DNA of 35,119 bases from positions 1 to 35,119 of the forward strand of contig NZ_JACJPX010000080.1 in the NCBI RefSeq assembly GCF_014696315.1, in the 5' to 3' direction. Origin of the DNA: Calothrix membranacea FACHB-236. Lineage in GTDB: Bacteria; Cyanobacteriota; Cyanobacteriia; Cyanobacteriales; Nostocaceae. The position numbers and the translations under genes were made by a program. Under the pieces are notes generated by a model. The model saw only the letters and a program-made list of their open reading frames with translations. It was not told the origin of the DNA and did no database searches. This document shows, in pieces, positions 9,101-19,000 of this stretch (position 1 is the stretch's first letter; each line of letters starts with the position of its first letter).

Positions 9101-11836
9101 ATCTCCTACAAAATTACTCGTAATTACAGGTGCATAATTTCCCGATGGTTGAGGATTTGCAGGTGAACCTTGGGTCACAATCGTAAATACCTGTTCAACC
9201 TCACCACCCCGGTCATCTTTAACTAATAATTTTACTTGTTGAGCGCCGATTTGGTTCCCTTGCGGTGTCCACTGAATTAAACCATCAGGGGAAATTGTCA
9301 TTCCCTGGGGTGCTTGATTTAACTGGAAGTTTAAACCATCTAAATCAGGATTATCGGCGACAATTTGGTAAGTATAATTTTGTCCTACGGTTGCATTCCC
9401 ACCAGGGTTAGAAGAGATACTGGGTAAGCGATTTGGGTCGAGAACATTTAATTTATACTCTTGAATATCTTCCCCACCTTTCCCATCAGCAACTTTGATT
9501 TTAAAAGCATATTCCCCAGTTGCAGGTGGAGTCCAAATTAATTTACCTGTTTGACTATCAATCGTTGCTCCTTGGGGTGCAGAAACTAAACTGTAGGTAA
9601 GAGTGTCACTATCTGCGTCAATTCCTCGCACTTCGTAAACATAATTTTGACCATTGCCAAAATTAATACCCTCTCTTCTCTCACGACCATTTAAAGTCAA
9701 ATTATATGTAGAAGAGGCTGGTAAAGTTAAACTCCAAGCATCTGAGGAGACTTGTCTAACTTGGTAACTTCCCCCTTGGAGATTGGTAAATTTGTATAAT
9801 CCTTGTTCTGCAAAGGGGTCAATTTTACCATCCCCATTCACATCGAAACTGCGAGTAATTTGGGTTCCTACAACTTCCCCTGTAGCTGAATTAACTAATT
9901 CCACTACAAATCCATCTAAACCAGCTTCCCGCGATCTCACACCATTTCTATCAAAATCCAAGAATGCTTGACCTTGAATTTCTGCTAAACCAGCTTGGGT
10001 GGTTCCCAGTGCAATTCCCTGAATTTGTTTATTGGTGTTACGCAGAATAATGTAGTCGGTTTCTGGTTGGCTGATAATTTCGGGGGCGTTATTTCCCACC
10101 CCATTAGGAACAATTACATTAAATTGCCTGGTGGTAGTATTACCAGCAATATCTGTAGTTGTAATTGTGAGGGAAGGATTTGGACTTCGCAGGAGTGCTT
10201 CGATATCCTCGTTGCTAACCCCACTAAAGTCAAGTGCTTGGTCAAATTCTCCCGCAGCATTAAACACCAAGGGTTTCTCTGGCAAATTTCCGAACCGATA
10301 ATTGAGGGAGGCAATACCAGAACCAGTTCCATCAACTTTACCCGTTAGTCTGGCTTCGTTTTGTAAAGGAACAGTGTTAATCAAATTGGTAAGATTAATT
10401 ACTGGGCTAACAGTATCGATAACAACATTTAACGGTAGGGAGGGAGAACTGACATTACCAGCAACATCAGTAGCGATCGCAGTGAAATTTTGCGTCCCAT
10501 CATTTAACTCACCTGTGGTGATTTGCCAAATACCTGTGGTGTTTGCTGTCGTTTCTCCTAATAGCGTTGAACCATTATAAAGTTTTACGACTGCACCACT
10601 TTTGGTATTACCTGTAATTGTCGGAGTGCGATCGCGGGTAATACTGTCAATGTTGCTGACACCACTATCGCTTTCAGCAGTTAATTTAATACTTGGCGGT
10701 TGAATCGTTTGCCGAGGAAGGAAGTGACCGGTAAAACTACTGAGTTGATTTGGCGTAACATTTTCGACCTGGAGATAAGGTCTAGCAGTTAAACTACCAT
10801 TGCCATCACTATCTAGGAGAATTGTTGTTCCTCCAGAATAGGAGCTAAATTTGAGATAACCATCACTGATGGGATTTACCCCGTTGTATCCAAAACTGTT
10901 TAAAACCCCCGTGAGGTCGATGACATCTGTGCGGAGTTCAAAGTCTTTAATGATATCTCCAGCATCACGGATATTGTTGTAAACAAATGTATCGCTACCC
11001 AAACCACCGAAGATTGTGTCAGCAGCAAATCCACCAGTAATGCGATCGCTAAATTGTGTACCAATTAAAACATCCCGCCCGCTTGTGCCAATAATTTCGT
11101 TGACTGATTGTTCTATGAGCAGGGTTTGACCGTTAATTGTGACGATTCTGTGATCATCTTCTGCTTTGATAGCTTGTAGTTGGGCTGGTGTTAATTCAAT
11201 GTCATTGACTAGGGCGACAAATAACTGTCCTTCGTCTCCAGGGCTATCTACTACATTTAAGCTTGCATCTATATAATGCCCTAGTTCTTCGGTGATAACT
11301 CTGGCAATGACATCTGTTGGGTTCTGTGCGATAAATTCTTCGGCTAGATAAATTGTGTTTGTCTGCTGACTGAAGCCTCCTTGAGCTTGCAGTTTTTCTG
11401 CTTTGACAATTTCTATTGTTGGTAAATTTTCACCTTCAGCTAAATCATTGAGCAAAGTTGTAGCTATTTCTGGTTCCCATTCTGAACCAAAAGCTACTTG
11501 CAAGTGGTCAAGGTAATTTGGCTGTTGGATAAAATGCTTTAACGAGTCACTTACTTGAAACAGTGAGATGTTGACAGCCTCGCCATTGACTATTTCTGAT
11601 GTTTCTACAAAAGGGTCTACGAGTGGATGTAACCCCGAAAAATTAGCGTTAACAATGAAAGTTGATGATAGATTGCTAGGTGTAAATATCGGAATATCGA
11701 ATTTTTCACTGCCTCCTAGACTAGATGACAATCCTCCTAATCGCTCTGGCGGTGTAAATAAAGATTGATCCAAAAGTGAATGCTGGTCAAAGAAGCAGGA
11801 GTTACCTTGGCCAAAAATGTTAAATTCGATATCCAT
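3101..11836 (-). CDS. giant RHS polymorphic toxin with GIY-YIG nuclease tip
   Basis: About 2,911 residues from ATG 11836. That start matches the paralogue's start and upstream sequence; a GTG at 11848 would add four residues. Approximate order: N-terminal zincin-like domain with EELGHYID (about 182-189); RTX-like calcium-binding segment (245-372); Ig-like modules (390-600); SdrD B-like module (617-725); cadherin/putative-Ig repeats (730-990); further SdrD, putative-Ig and Ig modules to 1530; RHS N-terminal shell (about 1650); YD repeats (1800-2730); RHS core ending DPTGL (to 2791); then a 120-residue tip. The tip has GVYLF and WYVGQT, arginines in DRRLNEH, a Glu in QVEQYLYD (about 2880) and an Asn in RNLRRP (about 2897), which is the complete GIY-YIG catalytic set. 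By family knowledge the shell encloses and releases the tip. I infer a secreted or surface DNA-cleaving toxin. There is no classical signal peptide; RTX content suggests type I-like export. Confidence 0.93.
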   Translation of the reverse strand: MDIEFNIFGQGNSCFFDQHSLLDQSLFTPPERLGGLSSSLGGSEKFDIPIFTPSNLSSTFIVNANFSGLHPLVDPFVETSEIVNGEAVNISLFQVSDSLKHFIQQPNYLDHLQVAFGSEWEPEIATTLLNDLAEGENLPTIEIVKAEKLQAQGGFSQQTNTIYLAEEFIAQNPTDVIARVITEELGHYIDASLNVVDSPGDEGQLFVALVNDIELTPAQLQAIKAEDDHRIVTINGQTLLIEQSVNEIIGTSGRDVLIGTQFSDRITGGFAADTIFGGLGSDTFVYNNIRDAGDIIKDFELRTDVIDLTGVLNSFGYNGVNPISDGYLKFSSYSGGTTILLDSDGNGSLTARPYLQVENVTPNQLSSFTGHFLPRQTIQPPSIKLTAESDSGVSNIDSITRDRTPTITGNTKSGAVVKLYNGSTLLGETTANTTGIWQITTGELNDGTQNFTAIATDVAGNVSSPSLPLNVVIDTVSPVINLTNLINTVPLQNEARLTGKVDGTGSGIASLNYRFGNLPEKPLVFNAAGEFDQALDFSGVSNEDIEALLRSPNPSLTITTTDIAGNTTTRQFNVIVPNGVGNNAPEIISQPETDYIILRNTNKQIQGIALGTTQAGLAEIQGQAFLDFDRNGVRSREAGLDGFVVELVNSATGEVVGTQITRSFDVNGDGKIDPFAEQGLYKFTNLQGGSYQVRQVSSDAWSLTLPASSTYNLTLNGRERREGINFGNGQNYVYEVRGIDADSDTLTYSLVSAPQGATIDSQTGKLIWTPPATGEYAFKIKVADGKGGEDIQEYKLNVLDPNRLPSISSNPGGNATVGQNYTYQIVADNPDLDGLNFQLNQAPQGMTISPDGLIQWTPQGNQIGAQQVKLLVKDDRGGEVEQVFTIVTQGSPANPQPSGNYAPVITSNFVGDAIVSQQYIYDVDAVDADGDTLSYSLVNAPQNMVIDPTSGVITWNTSSQTLGTYNVTVQVKDNREGIDNQTFSVNLTNSEPGTIQGFKFNDLNANGIWDIGFTPTTGSPANATLTGNSVLLENNTTRLEVKGGLANNGLVPVDGYFRYTDTASNEEVTWSTDPVLRFSDGITTVLSNSSRGGFGSPNLIGDGVVRSTTTTNGIVVQADTTLIGTNARTTFTFSGNQLDGTTFIFYAENDIFSFSDDTAAFTGSIAGNDLALFMYDTAAGGLSVRMTTETGPGSKLISFGSGTWTGFGQALEQGNLSVLSANGSNFVKTGDIGNAFAFELTGSSASLVINYDTDPQPPEPGLEGWVIYTDDNNNGKRDGDERFATTDANGSYTLTGLAPGTYRIREEQKPGWKQTVPQDKIYELTVAPGDSVTNINFGNYQTPDPATNSNPFFTSTAPTNVISNGLFRYNAFARDRDGDVLSFDLLEKPDGMAVDASKGVVVWRPTADQIGIQNVVLRVQDGRGGSATQTFQINVGDGVDRELPTVQFGFSSNIVNIGESVTFNVSGTDNNGIANIALTIDGNPVTLNAGSATVQLNKAGVFQVVATATDTAGNVVKKDLSLRVLDPSDTTAPTVEIISPQTNKTITNLTDIVGSINDNNLEFYRVDYAPLDLVDINNLAAVDPDFVTISEGKTNVNKTIIGQFDPTVLFNGNYVLRVTAQDFSGNISSRGVFLGVSGDNKVGNFRLELTDLSIPLAGIPIQINRVYDTLQSSFSNDFGFGWSLGVKDAKIQESVPLTDAEKQGVPSLFAANPFTAGTKVYLTNPEGRRVGFTFDPYIAGGSLLGAFWKPRFVADAGVYDKLEVDDINLQQRSDGSFSLFFIPFAYNPSEYKLTTKDGTTYEYDQFKGLQEVKDRNNNTLTFRDNGIFSSTGASVEFLRDTQGRITQIKDPTGKAILYGYDARGNLVSVTDQAGLVSRHTYLANPNYLEQIIDPRGKAVIRTEYDAKGRVKATKDALGNNISNNYNVATGGSSTTQIDPLGRITTTVRDNSGNIVSTISPIGAIRRYTYDVNNNQISETDPRGFTINRAYDAQGNITSITEPLGVNNSFSYDKFNNIKTATDSLGRTLSYAYDNEGNLLQITDPAGGRGQFTSDKLGRVTSFSDPNGNTTNFIFSSNLSPSQVSNKPTQVIFPDGSTRKFEYNEFGQISRTIDENGYTTTFVTDSIGRLLKQRDHLGNEITYQYEAQNLISATDPLGNVTKFEYDDASQLIRRIDPQGGITQFSYDALGRLIIETDQLGRTTTISYCACGSVSSITDPSGNVTSFEYDLSGNRTAVIDPLGQRTSFIYDALGRLIKRIDPLGNIETFVYDTVDNLIETTDRNGRVRRFNYDQLNQLVQETWWNNNSLLNQINFTYDPAGNILSAQNQTNRYAFSYDKRDRVTTVNAAVIPDSEPIVLEYKYNQAGKIISVADNLGTITQSTYNSLNQVSSQTLQITDGSTARFDISYNATGDRTQLRRFSDIAGTQLVSSTTFEYEPIADNTALKARTYNSRGDSAQLEQFLNIGSNLLSNKGYTAKDVLQPGNNTRKRITDIEHTNANGVEIASHNNKYDSVGQIISESYKGQINEFSYDTNGQLITANRSTLPDENYIYDANGNPISQGYVIGTNNQILSDGSFNYTYDAEGNVLTKTRITNNEVIEYTYNHRNQLVAVTSKDVSDRVRQKVEFIYDVFDRRIAKIVDGNPTYFIHDRDNIWAEFDATAEVIARYFNESDIDGLIARYRPNDGISWYLKDRLGTVRDIIDNTGQPINQLDYSSFGQIITESNPVASDRFGFTGREYDEETGLYYYRARYYDPSLGRFISQDPIGFEAGDTNLYRYVNNSPLNGIDPTGLVSLSEYNKLVSTVVTAVRKCLTSISAGNVQNILESGVYLFLLEDGRWYVGQTNDFDRRLNEHKAKKFISETIQKIPFPAEDRFKLGQVEQYLYDVVDSVIGGEKRNLRRPQSPKKPKLPC

Positions 11837-12305
11837 TGGGATTCTCACCCTAGTATCTGGTTACACAAGTGTGAGGCAGCATTTACACTTTTTCTCAGGT
11901 ACTGTTTGATTGATGCTGTCAATGCCCTCAATCATTGCTATTTGTCAATAATGGATTGGAATCTAAAAAAGTTTTCCGTTTAATCTCAACATGACAAAGA
12001 GCCACATAAATGCGAAAAGTTAACATCATCAGCTTTCCGTATTTATCTGCGTACAAATAAAAATTAAGTCTAATTTTGCACTCAACAATAAATGATTATA
12101 CTGAATCAACCATGAAGCTTATGCTAGTCTTTCGTAAAGAATACATAAATTATTCGACAAGTTAAGTATTATTAGCTACTCCTAATTTAATCTAGTTCAG
12201 ATAAGGGGCTAGGGAAATGCTTGACAAGTTAAGGATTTTTGAGGTTTATTAAGAGTCAAAAAATAAGAGTAGGCGTAAAGCTGCAAACCATACAATCGAC
12301 AAACT

Positions 12306-12416
12306 TCAAATACGTGCCAGTTTAGTAATCGCCTTTGGCGCACCCATACGAGATTGCGTACGAAGGTAATATGCACCCAAAGCAGAATGACTACGAGATC
12401 GAGTTTGTGCCGCCAT
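12306..12416 (-). pseudogene. transposase C-terminal remnant, probably IS110-like
   Basis: A 36-codon frame reads HSALGAYYLRTQSRMGAPKA followed by ITKLARI and a stop. This closely resembles the C-terminal region I know from IS110-type transposases (HSALGAYYRR...LGAPKAITATAHKLARIVY). Relative to that pattern about four residues (ATAH) are missing between AIT and KLARI, consistent with a small in-frame deletion, and a TGA cuts the end off. Just upstream in the same frame there is a TAA. It is a decayed fragment, not a working element; the family name is from memory and not certain. Confidence 0.6.
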
Positions 12417-12735
12417 ATGAATGCTTTATGATTTTTAGCATAGTGTCAACTTTAAATGGATTCTATAGATTTATATTGGCTTGCCAGTTCTGTTTGGGGA
12501 TGTTGCAGATGAAAAGGAATTCATAACGATTTTTCGGTTTATGCTCTTTAATTGTAAATGAATCAGCAGAAGAACCGTATTTTAAATCGCAATGACACTT
12601 TCATAATTAGTATCGGCTAGGTTAACAATCGCGTAACCACTGATAAAATTTAATGGAAAGGTGCTTTACGGTGAATTGGTAATTTTGGGTTTTGTCAGAG
12701 ATTACAGCGCTTCCCGCTATTATGCAATACAGTTT

Positions 12736-12867
12736 TTATCCTTGCCCCCTCCAAACATAGCTTTCAGTTTTGAGGATGTACTTCATAGCTGCCGGAAGTG
12801 CTGTATCGCCACCTAACGCATCCTACAAGATCAAGCGCTCGCACTAAATTTTCGTTTAAGCGTGTGA
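12736..12867 (-). pseudogene. possible degraded coding fragment of unknown origin
   Basis: One frame (stop at 12736) reads DALGGDTALPAAMKYILKTE and continues to SYVWRGQG; it is blocked upstream by TAG. A neighbouring frame just upstream reads LNENLVRALDLVG. Together, with one frameshift, they give a protein-like stretch of about 40 residues. I do not recognise the family. It could be chance, or the remains of an orphan toxin/immunity cassette behind the second RHS gene. Confidence 0.25.
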
Positions 12868-13046
12868 CAAAGCTTTTATGCACTATTGTATTGCAATAGT
12901 TTTAGTTGTAAAAATCAGAAATTATATACCACTTATCCTTTAAGCCAGCCTATCAAGAAGCACATTTTGGTTGTTGTTAGGGAACCCAACTAGTGAAATA
13001 GATAGGAAAATTGGGTTTGTTTTCTCAACATAGGCTGAATTTGATA

Positions 13047-16000
13047 TCAAAACCCCGCAGATATGAATTCTAAGAAATCGCAGTTTTCCAACACAAATAT
13101 CTTTCCACCAAGACTTAATACTCCAATTGTTGGAACCTTAAATAGCACCTGTGTTTTCATAAATTGGGATACTAAAAATGAGTCTATGATCGAATTACCT
13201 GTGTATAACAATTTGAGAGTTGAATAAGCAATAGTACCACCAATTGTTGCTCCCAGTGCTGCACCAGCAACCGACTTTCTAATCTCACGTGAAATCGTTA
13301 CTTCACCTAATTCATCAACGCTAGCTTTACAAACAATATCAAATGTAGGCGCTAAAATTGCACCAGTTATTGTACCTATAGTCACTGCTCTGTTTATGAG
13401 AACACTTTGCCCAGTTGGATCAGTGAATAAAACAGGATTTACATTTGCATACAGGTAGTCATGTAAGGTAACAGGTTGATCTTTAAACCCTTCAAAGGAA
13501 TCTCTCGATACAAAACGCCCTATCACTGGATCATAATATCGCGCCCTTAAATAATATCCATCAGTAGCATCATCGATATGTTCCCCTGTAAACAGATAGT
13601 TATTGCTTTCATCACCAATTTCCCAAGTTAAGTTGCCATAAGCATCATAATTATACTCTTGGACAATTACCCCCTTATTATTAGTTAACAGGCGCGTACT
13701 GTCTAGCCCATCAACTTGATAATAAATCCGTCCATCTGCATTCTCTTGAGAAATCAAATCCCATCCATGCACATAAGACGCATCAACTGTGCTATTAGTT
13801 TGATATTCTTCAATTACCTGGGCATATTCCTGTTGATTACTATCAATTAAAAAGCGGGTTTCTTCACCATCAATTTTAATTGCTACTCGAATCCCTTCAT
13901 GGTCATATTCAAATTCAACTCTTCCAGTTTCGCCATTTTCTGTAGTTTCAACAGCAACTAACTCACCCTTAGCATTCCATTCATACTGTGTTTGAGTTTG
14001 ACCATTCTCAATTGTGGCAGTGAGATTACCATTGTTATCATACTCGTACTGAGTCACTTTACCGCCTAAAACTTCCTCAAGCAGTCGGTCATTAGCATCA
14101 TAACTGTAGGCAGTAGTCCCTTCAACTGAATCAACTCTTTCTAAACGGTTGCCAACAGGGTCAAATTTGTATGTAACTATTTTGTTACCCGCAACTGCAT
14201 CGGTGATTTTCTCTTGAGTTAAACGATAAAGTTGGTCATAACTGTATTCCACAACTCGCCCGTTATTTTCTTCTACTTTCATCCGGTTGCCCACCGCATC
14301 TAAAGTGTAAGAATAGCTGGAAATAATGCCTGTTTGATTGCGGTTTTCTAAGTAGGTGAGGCGATTAAGGGCATTATAGGTTTGGGTTTCGCTGACTCCG
14401 TTGGGGAATTCGGTCTTAATTAGGTTACCTACCACATCGTAACTATAACGACTTACACCACTATCTGGGTCAGTAACTGTGGCTAGACGGTTTAAGGGGT
14501 CATAGGTATAGCTGGTTGTACCAGAAGGTACAATTAAAGAAGTAATGTTACCTGCTAAATCGTAGGTATAAGCAATTTGACGAGTATCTGCTTCAGTGCG
14601 AGAGAGGAGGCGATCGCGTTGATCATACACATAATTTGTCACTCCTCGGTTATCGGTGACAGTGGCTAATTCACCAGTAAGGGTGTAGCTAAAGGTTTCT
14701 GTGGGTGTACCGTCGGAGAACGATTTCTGGATCAGGCGATCGCGGGCATCATATTCATAAGTGGTAGTTACGCCGTTAAAATCAGTGGTGCGGATTAAAT
14801 TGCCAATCTTGTTGTGAATTGTCTCATTTCGCTGTCCATCAGGCAGAATCATCGCCTGACGACGGCGTAAGCTATCATATTCAAATTTTGTCACATGACC
14901 GTTGGCATCTTTCTGTTCAATCATGTTACCAACAGCATCATATTTATATTCGGTGAGTTGGTTGAGAGAATCTACTACCGCAGTTAACCGTCCTAAGCCA
15001 TCATATTCAAAGCGGGTAGTATTATTAGCTTGATCTGCTTGGGCAATGATTCTGCCTAATGCATCATAAGTTGTGCTTTGCTTGGTTCCATCGACATATT
15101 CGGTTACTAGCAGACGACCAAGGGCATCATAAACATAGTCTGTATCACGCCCCAAGGCATCAATCGTGGAAATCTGCCGTCCGGCTGCATCATAGATATA
15201 CTGGGTTTCCTGACCCAAGGCATTGCGAACAATGATTTGGCGACCTGCCTGATCATAAACAAATTCGGTACGGTTGCCTAATTCATCAATTTCAGCAATT
15301 ACACGTCCTGCTTTGTCGTATTCGGTCTGAGTTCTGGGGTTATCGCTTAAATCGTTGGGTGTCGCATCAGGATAAATGACTTCTATCCGCCGCCCAAGTT
15401 TGTCGTAGAAATAGTGTGTTTTGCGCCCAGCTTCATCAATGCTGGCAATTAAACGATCTACTTTGTCATACTCATTCTTAATTCTGGGGTTATCGCTTAA
15501 ATCATTGGGTGTCTCGTCAGGCAGGATAGTTTCTATCAGTAATCCCCGGTCATTGTAACGGTATTCGGTACGCCGTCCTAAAGCATCAATTTCGGCAATT
15601 TTCTCACCCGCAGCATTGTATTCTGTCTTGGTTATACCCCTTGCACAGCCACAGCTACTGCCTTCGGGGTCGGCTTTTTCAATTAAGCGTCCTTGAGCAT
15701 CGTAGATATAATTGGTAATTGCGCCTAATGCATCTGTGGTGGTAGCAACTCTACCGTTTTTGTCATAGGTAAAGCTGGTTTTAGCTCCAGTGGGGTCAAT
15801 CAACTGAGTAAGATTACCGTATAAGTCGTAAACAAAGGTACTTTCTTTACCTGTTGGGTAAATTACAGCAATCAGATTACCTCTGGCATCATACTTGTAA
15901 CTCGTGACATTGCCTAAACTATCCTTACGACTGAAGAGATTATCTTTCGCATCATAGGCATAGGTAGTGGTATTGCCTAACCCATCGGTTTCCGTGAGCA

Positions 16001-19000
16001 GTTTATTATTCGCATTGTAGGTATAGCGAGTAACATTGCCTTCGCCATCGGTTTCTGTTAATTTATTGCCGCGACTGTCATAAGTGTAAGTTTTGGTATT
16101 ACCTTCAGGGTCAGTTTCACTCAGGAGGTTGTTATTGTTATCAAAGGTGCGTTGAGTAATCCCGCCTAGTGCGTCAACTTCTTGAACAACATTACCCTGG
16201 ACATCAAAAACGCGAGTTATGGTATTGCCTAAGGGGTCTTTCACAGTTTGGGAAGATGCACCGCTACTGTAACTGAGATCCAAGGCGTTACCTTCAGCAT
16301 CAATCAGGCGAATCAATCGTCCTTGGTCATCATACTCAGTGCGAATTCCCTTGCGTCCTAATGGGTCTGTAATTTCTCGGAGATAATGGGTTTGAGTGGT
16401 ATCGTAAGTAAATTGAGTTTTGTTATTTGTAGAATCTGTAAACGCAATTAGGTCGCCTTTGGCATCATAGTTGTATTTCAGCGATTTACCAGACGGATCG
16501 ATAATCTCGGTAATGCGTCCTTGGGCATCTCGCTGGAAGGTGATAGATTGACCAGTGGAACTGACAATTCCGGCATTAGTGTAGGTGAGTTTGTTACCAT
16601 TCTTGTCAGTGATATCTAAAAGTCCCTTGTGCTGGTCGTAGCGGTAGGTAATTCCATCCTTGGTAATGAGACGATACTGTGAGGGATTGTAAGTGAAACC
16701 AAACAAGAACAGCCCAACAGAGCCGTCGCTACGAAGGGTCAAAGGTGTATAATCTACTTCTAATCGGTCATAAACACCTGCATCTGGTGTAAAGGTGGGT
16801 TTGTAGCGTGTACCCAAGAAGGAAGCGGCATCAGGGGTGGGGTTGAAGGTAAAACCTACTCGACGACCATCTGGTGTGGTTAAGGTGACACGAGTACCAA
16901 CAGTGAAGGAGTTACCACCAAAGAAATCATCGAAGCTTAAATCTACACCAGTCGGCGAAGCTTCCTGAATTTGGGCATCTTGGAAACCTAAATTCCAGCC
17001 ATAACCAAAATCCCCAGAGAATTTTGCATCTAAGCTATCGTAACGGCGTTGAATTTCTATCGGAATACCCGTTAACGGAATAGATAAGTCGGTAAATTCT
17101 AAAGCAAAACTTCCAGGTTTATTCTGAGTGTTAATGCCTAACACTAGTCCTTCAACGTTGATATTACCGCTATAGTCTTGAGTATAAACTCTGACGTAGT
17201 ACGTATCATTACGATAAAGTAAGGGATCGATTTTAGCTAATATGCCATTATCAACATTCCCCTTTCCTTCAGCAATGGTGATGTAATCTGAATCTTTTGC
17301 TGCGGGATTACTCAGGTCAACCAAATCTACTGGCGCAAGTTCAACCCGATAAAATTCTAATTCTGGATCATTAATGGTTCCGATAATATTGGTGGGTTCA
17401 CTAATTATGGGATTGAAGGGGTCAAATGCACTTAAGTCAAGTGCTACTATTGGTGCTGTTTTATCATTGGGGTTAATTACCCGTACTGAAATTACCTCTG
17501 TATCAATATTGCCTGCCAAATCTGTAGCCTTTGCTACTACTTGAAATACTCCTACTTTGTTGAGAGTTACCGAAGCAGTATTAATTAAGCCATTGGTAGT
17601 AATATCTGGGCTAAGAGCTAGGGAATTATTGTTAAAGGAAAGGTCTAAATCCGCCAAGCCAACATTATCAAAACCCTGGATTTGTAAGTTTAGTGTTTCG
17701 CCTAGTTTCAATACTATACTGTTAAAGCCGAGATTGACTTGGGGAGCTTCTGTGTCTTCAGTAACACCAATTACATTAATTTCATAGGATTGAGTTGTTA
17801 CTCCTCCTTGACCATCACTTACTTTTACCTCAACAGCAAAAGTTCCTTCTTGGTGCGAATTCCAAACTATTAAGCCATTTTCATCTACTGTCATGTCTAT
17901 AGGAGCAGTAGTTAAAGCATAACTGAGATCATCACCATCACCATCAAATACTTCAACTTGATAACTATATTCATTATTTACCAGTACATCTCTGTCAGGT
18001 ATTGAAGTGATAATTGGTGCTTGATTTTCATTGGTCACTTCTACCACAAAACTTTGGGTATCAATACCACCATTGCCATCTTCTACTTGAACAGTAAAAT
18101 CATATAAACCTTCTGTCGTGGGCTTCCAAGATATTTCTCCTGTATATGAATCAATAGTTGCATCATTAGGAGATTCTAATAAACTATAAGTTAAAACATC
18201 TCCATCCGCATCTATAGCTTCTACATCATAGAAATAGTCTCCTAAAAATATATTCGCCTTTGTAAATCCTTGATAACTTACATTTGATTGGGAATAGTTA
18301 TAAAATCCAAATTTGCCATTCGTATAAGTGTCATCTTCGATAGTAAATGACTCTAAAACAGTTTTACCTTCACTGACTGTAATTGTAAATTTTCTTGGAG
18401 TGAAGTCCAATGCAAACTGATAATCTGTAAATTCTGACCAAGGAATTGTATTATGGAATAATGTCTTTACACGTTCTCCATTACCAATCGTTGCCCACAA
18501 ATCTTTTCCAGTAAGAGGAGAATTTGCATTCACCACCTTTAAACTCATTCCTTGTTCTGCAAATCCCAGAGGATCGTTTTGACTGGCTTGCTTCCAATCA
18601 AAGAGATAAAAATGTTCAGAGTCCTGATATCCAAAAACGAAGCCCATTAAATCATCATCGCTGAAGCTGTTTACATTCCAAGTTCCTTCAATACGATCAG
18701 CACTAAGATCGAAATCCCCTAACAAGATTGATGCATCAGAATTGATTATTTGTTCAACCTCAGTATTTCCAGGTTGAATTACCCATTGGGCATCTGGTTG
18801 ACTAAAAAGCTCATAGTTTACTATTGACCATGTAGAGAGATCTATTAATTCTGGCTCACCTTGGCTTAAGTTCTTTGTTATCTGTGTTATTGGCTTACTA
18901 ACGATTGTCGGGTTTTGATTGATAACAACTTTAGCATTACCAAAATTAATATTTTCAACAACTTCTCCCACTTCTAATTCAACAGTATAGAAATCAGGAC

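Larger units (their letters stand above)
11849..13046. other. gene-poor region between the two RHS genes
   Basis: About 1.2 kb with no intact gene. The right part of the interval lies directly 3' of the second RHS gene, where toxin/immunity cassettes usually sit, but only fragments are visible: a transposase remnant (12306-12416) and a possible second degraded frame (12736-12867), both listed separately. An 11-bp direct repeat GACAAGTTAAG occurs at 12156-12166 and 12233-12243. The left end should hold the promoter of the first RHS gene. Confidence 0.6.

Noticed and set aside
12335-12526. 63-codon open frame on the plus strand
   Set aside because: It lies opposite the transposase remnant, which explains the coding-like signal better; no recognisable product.
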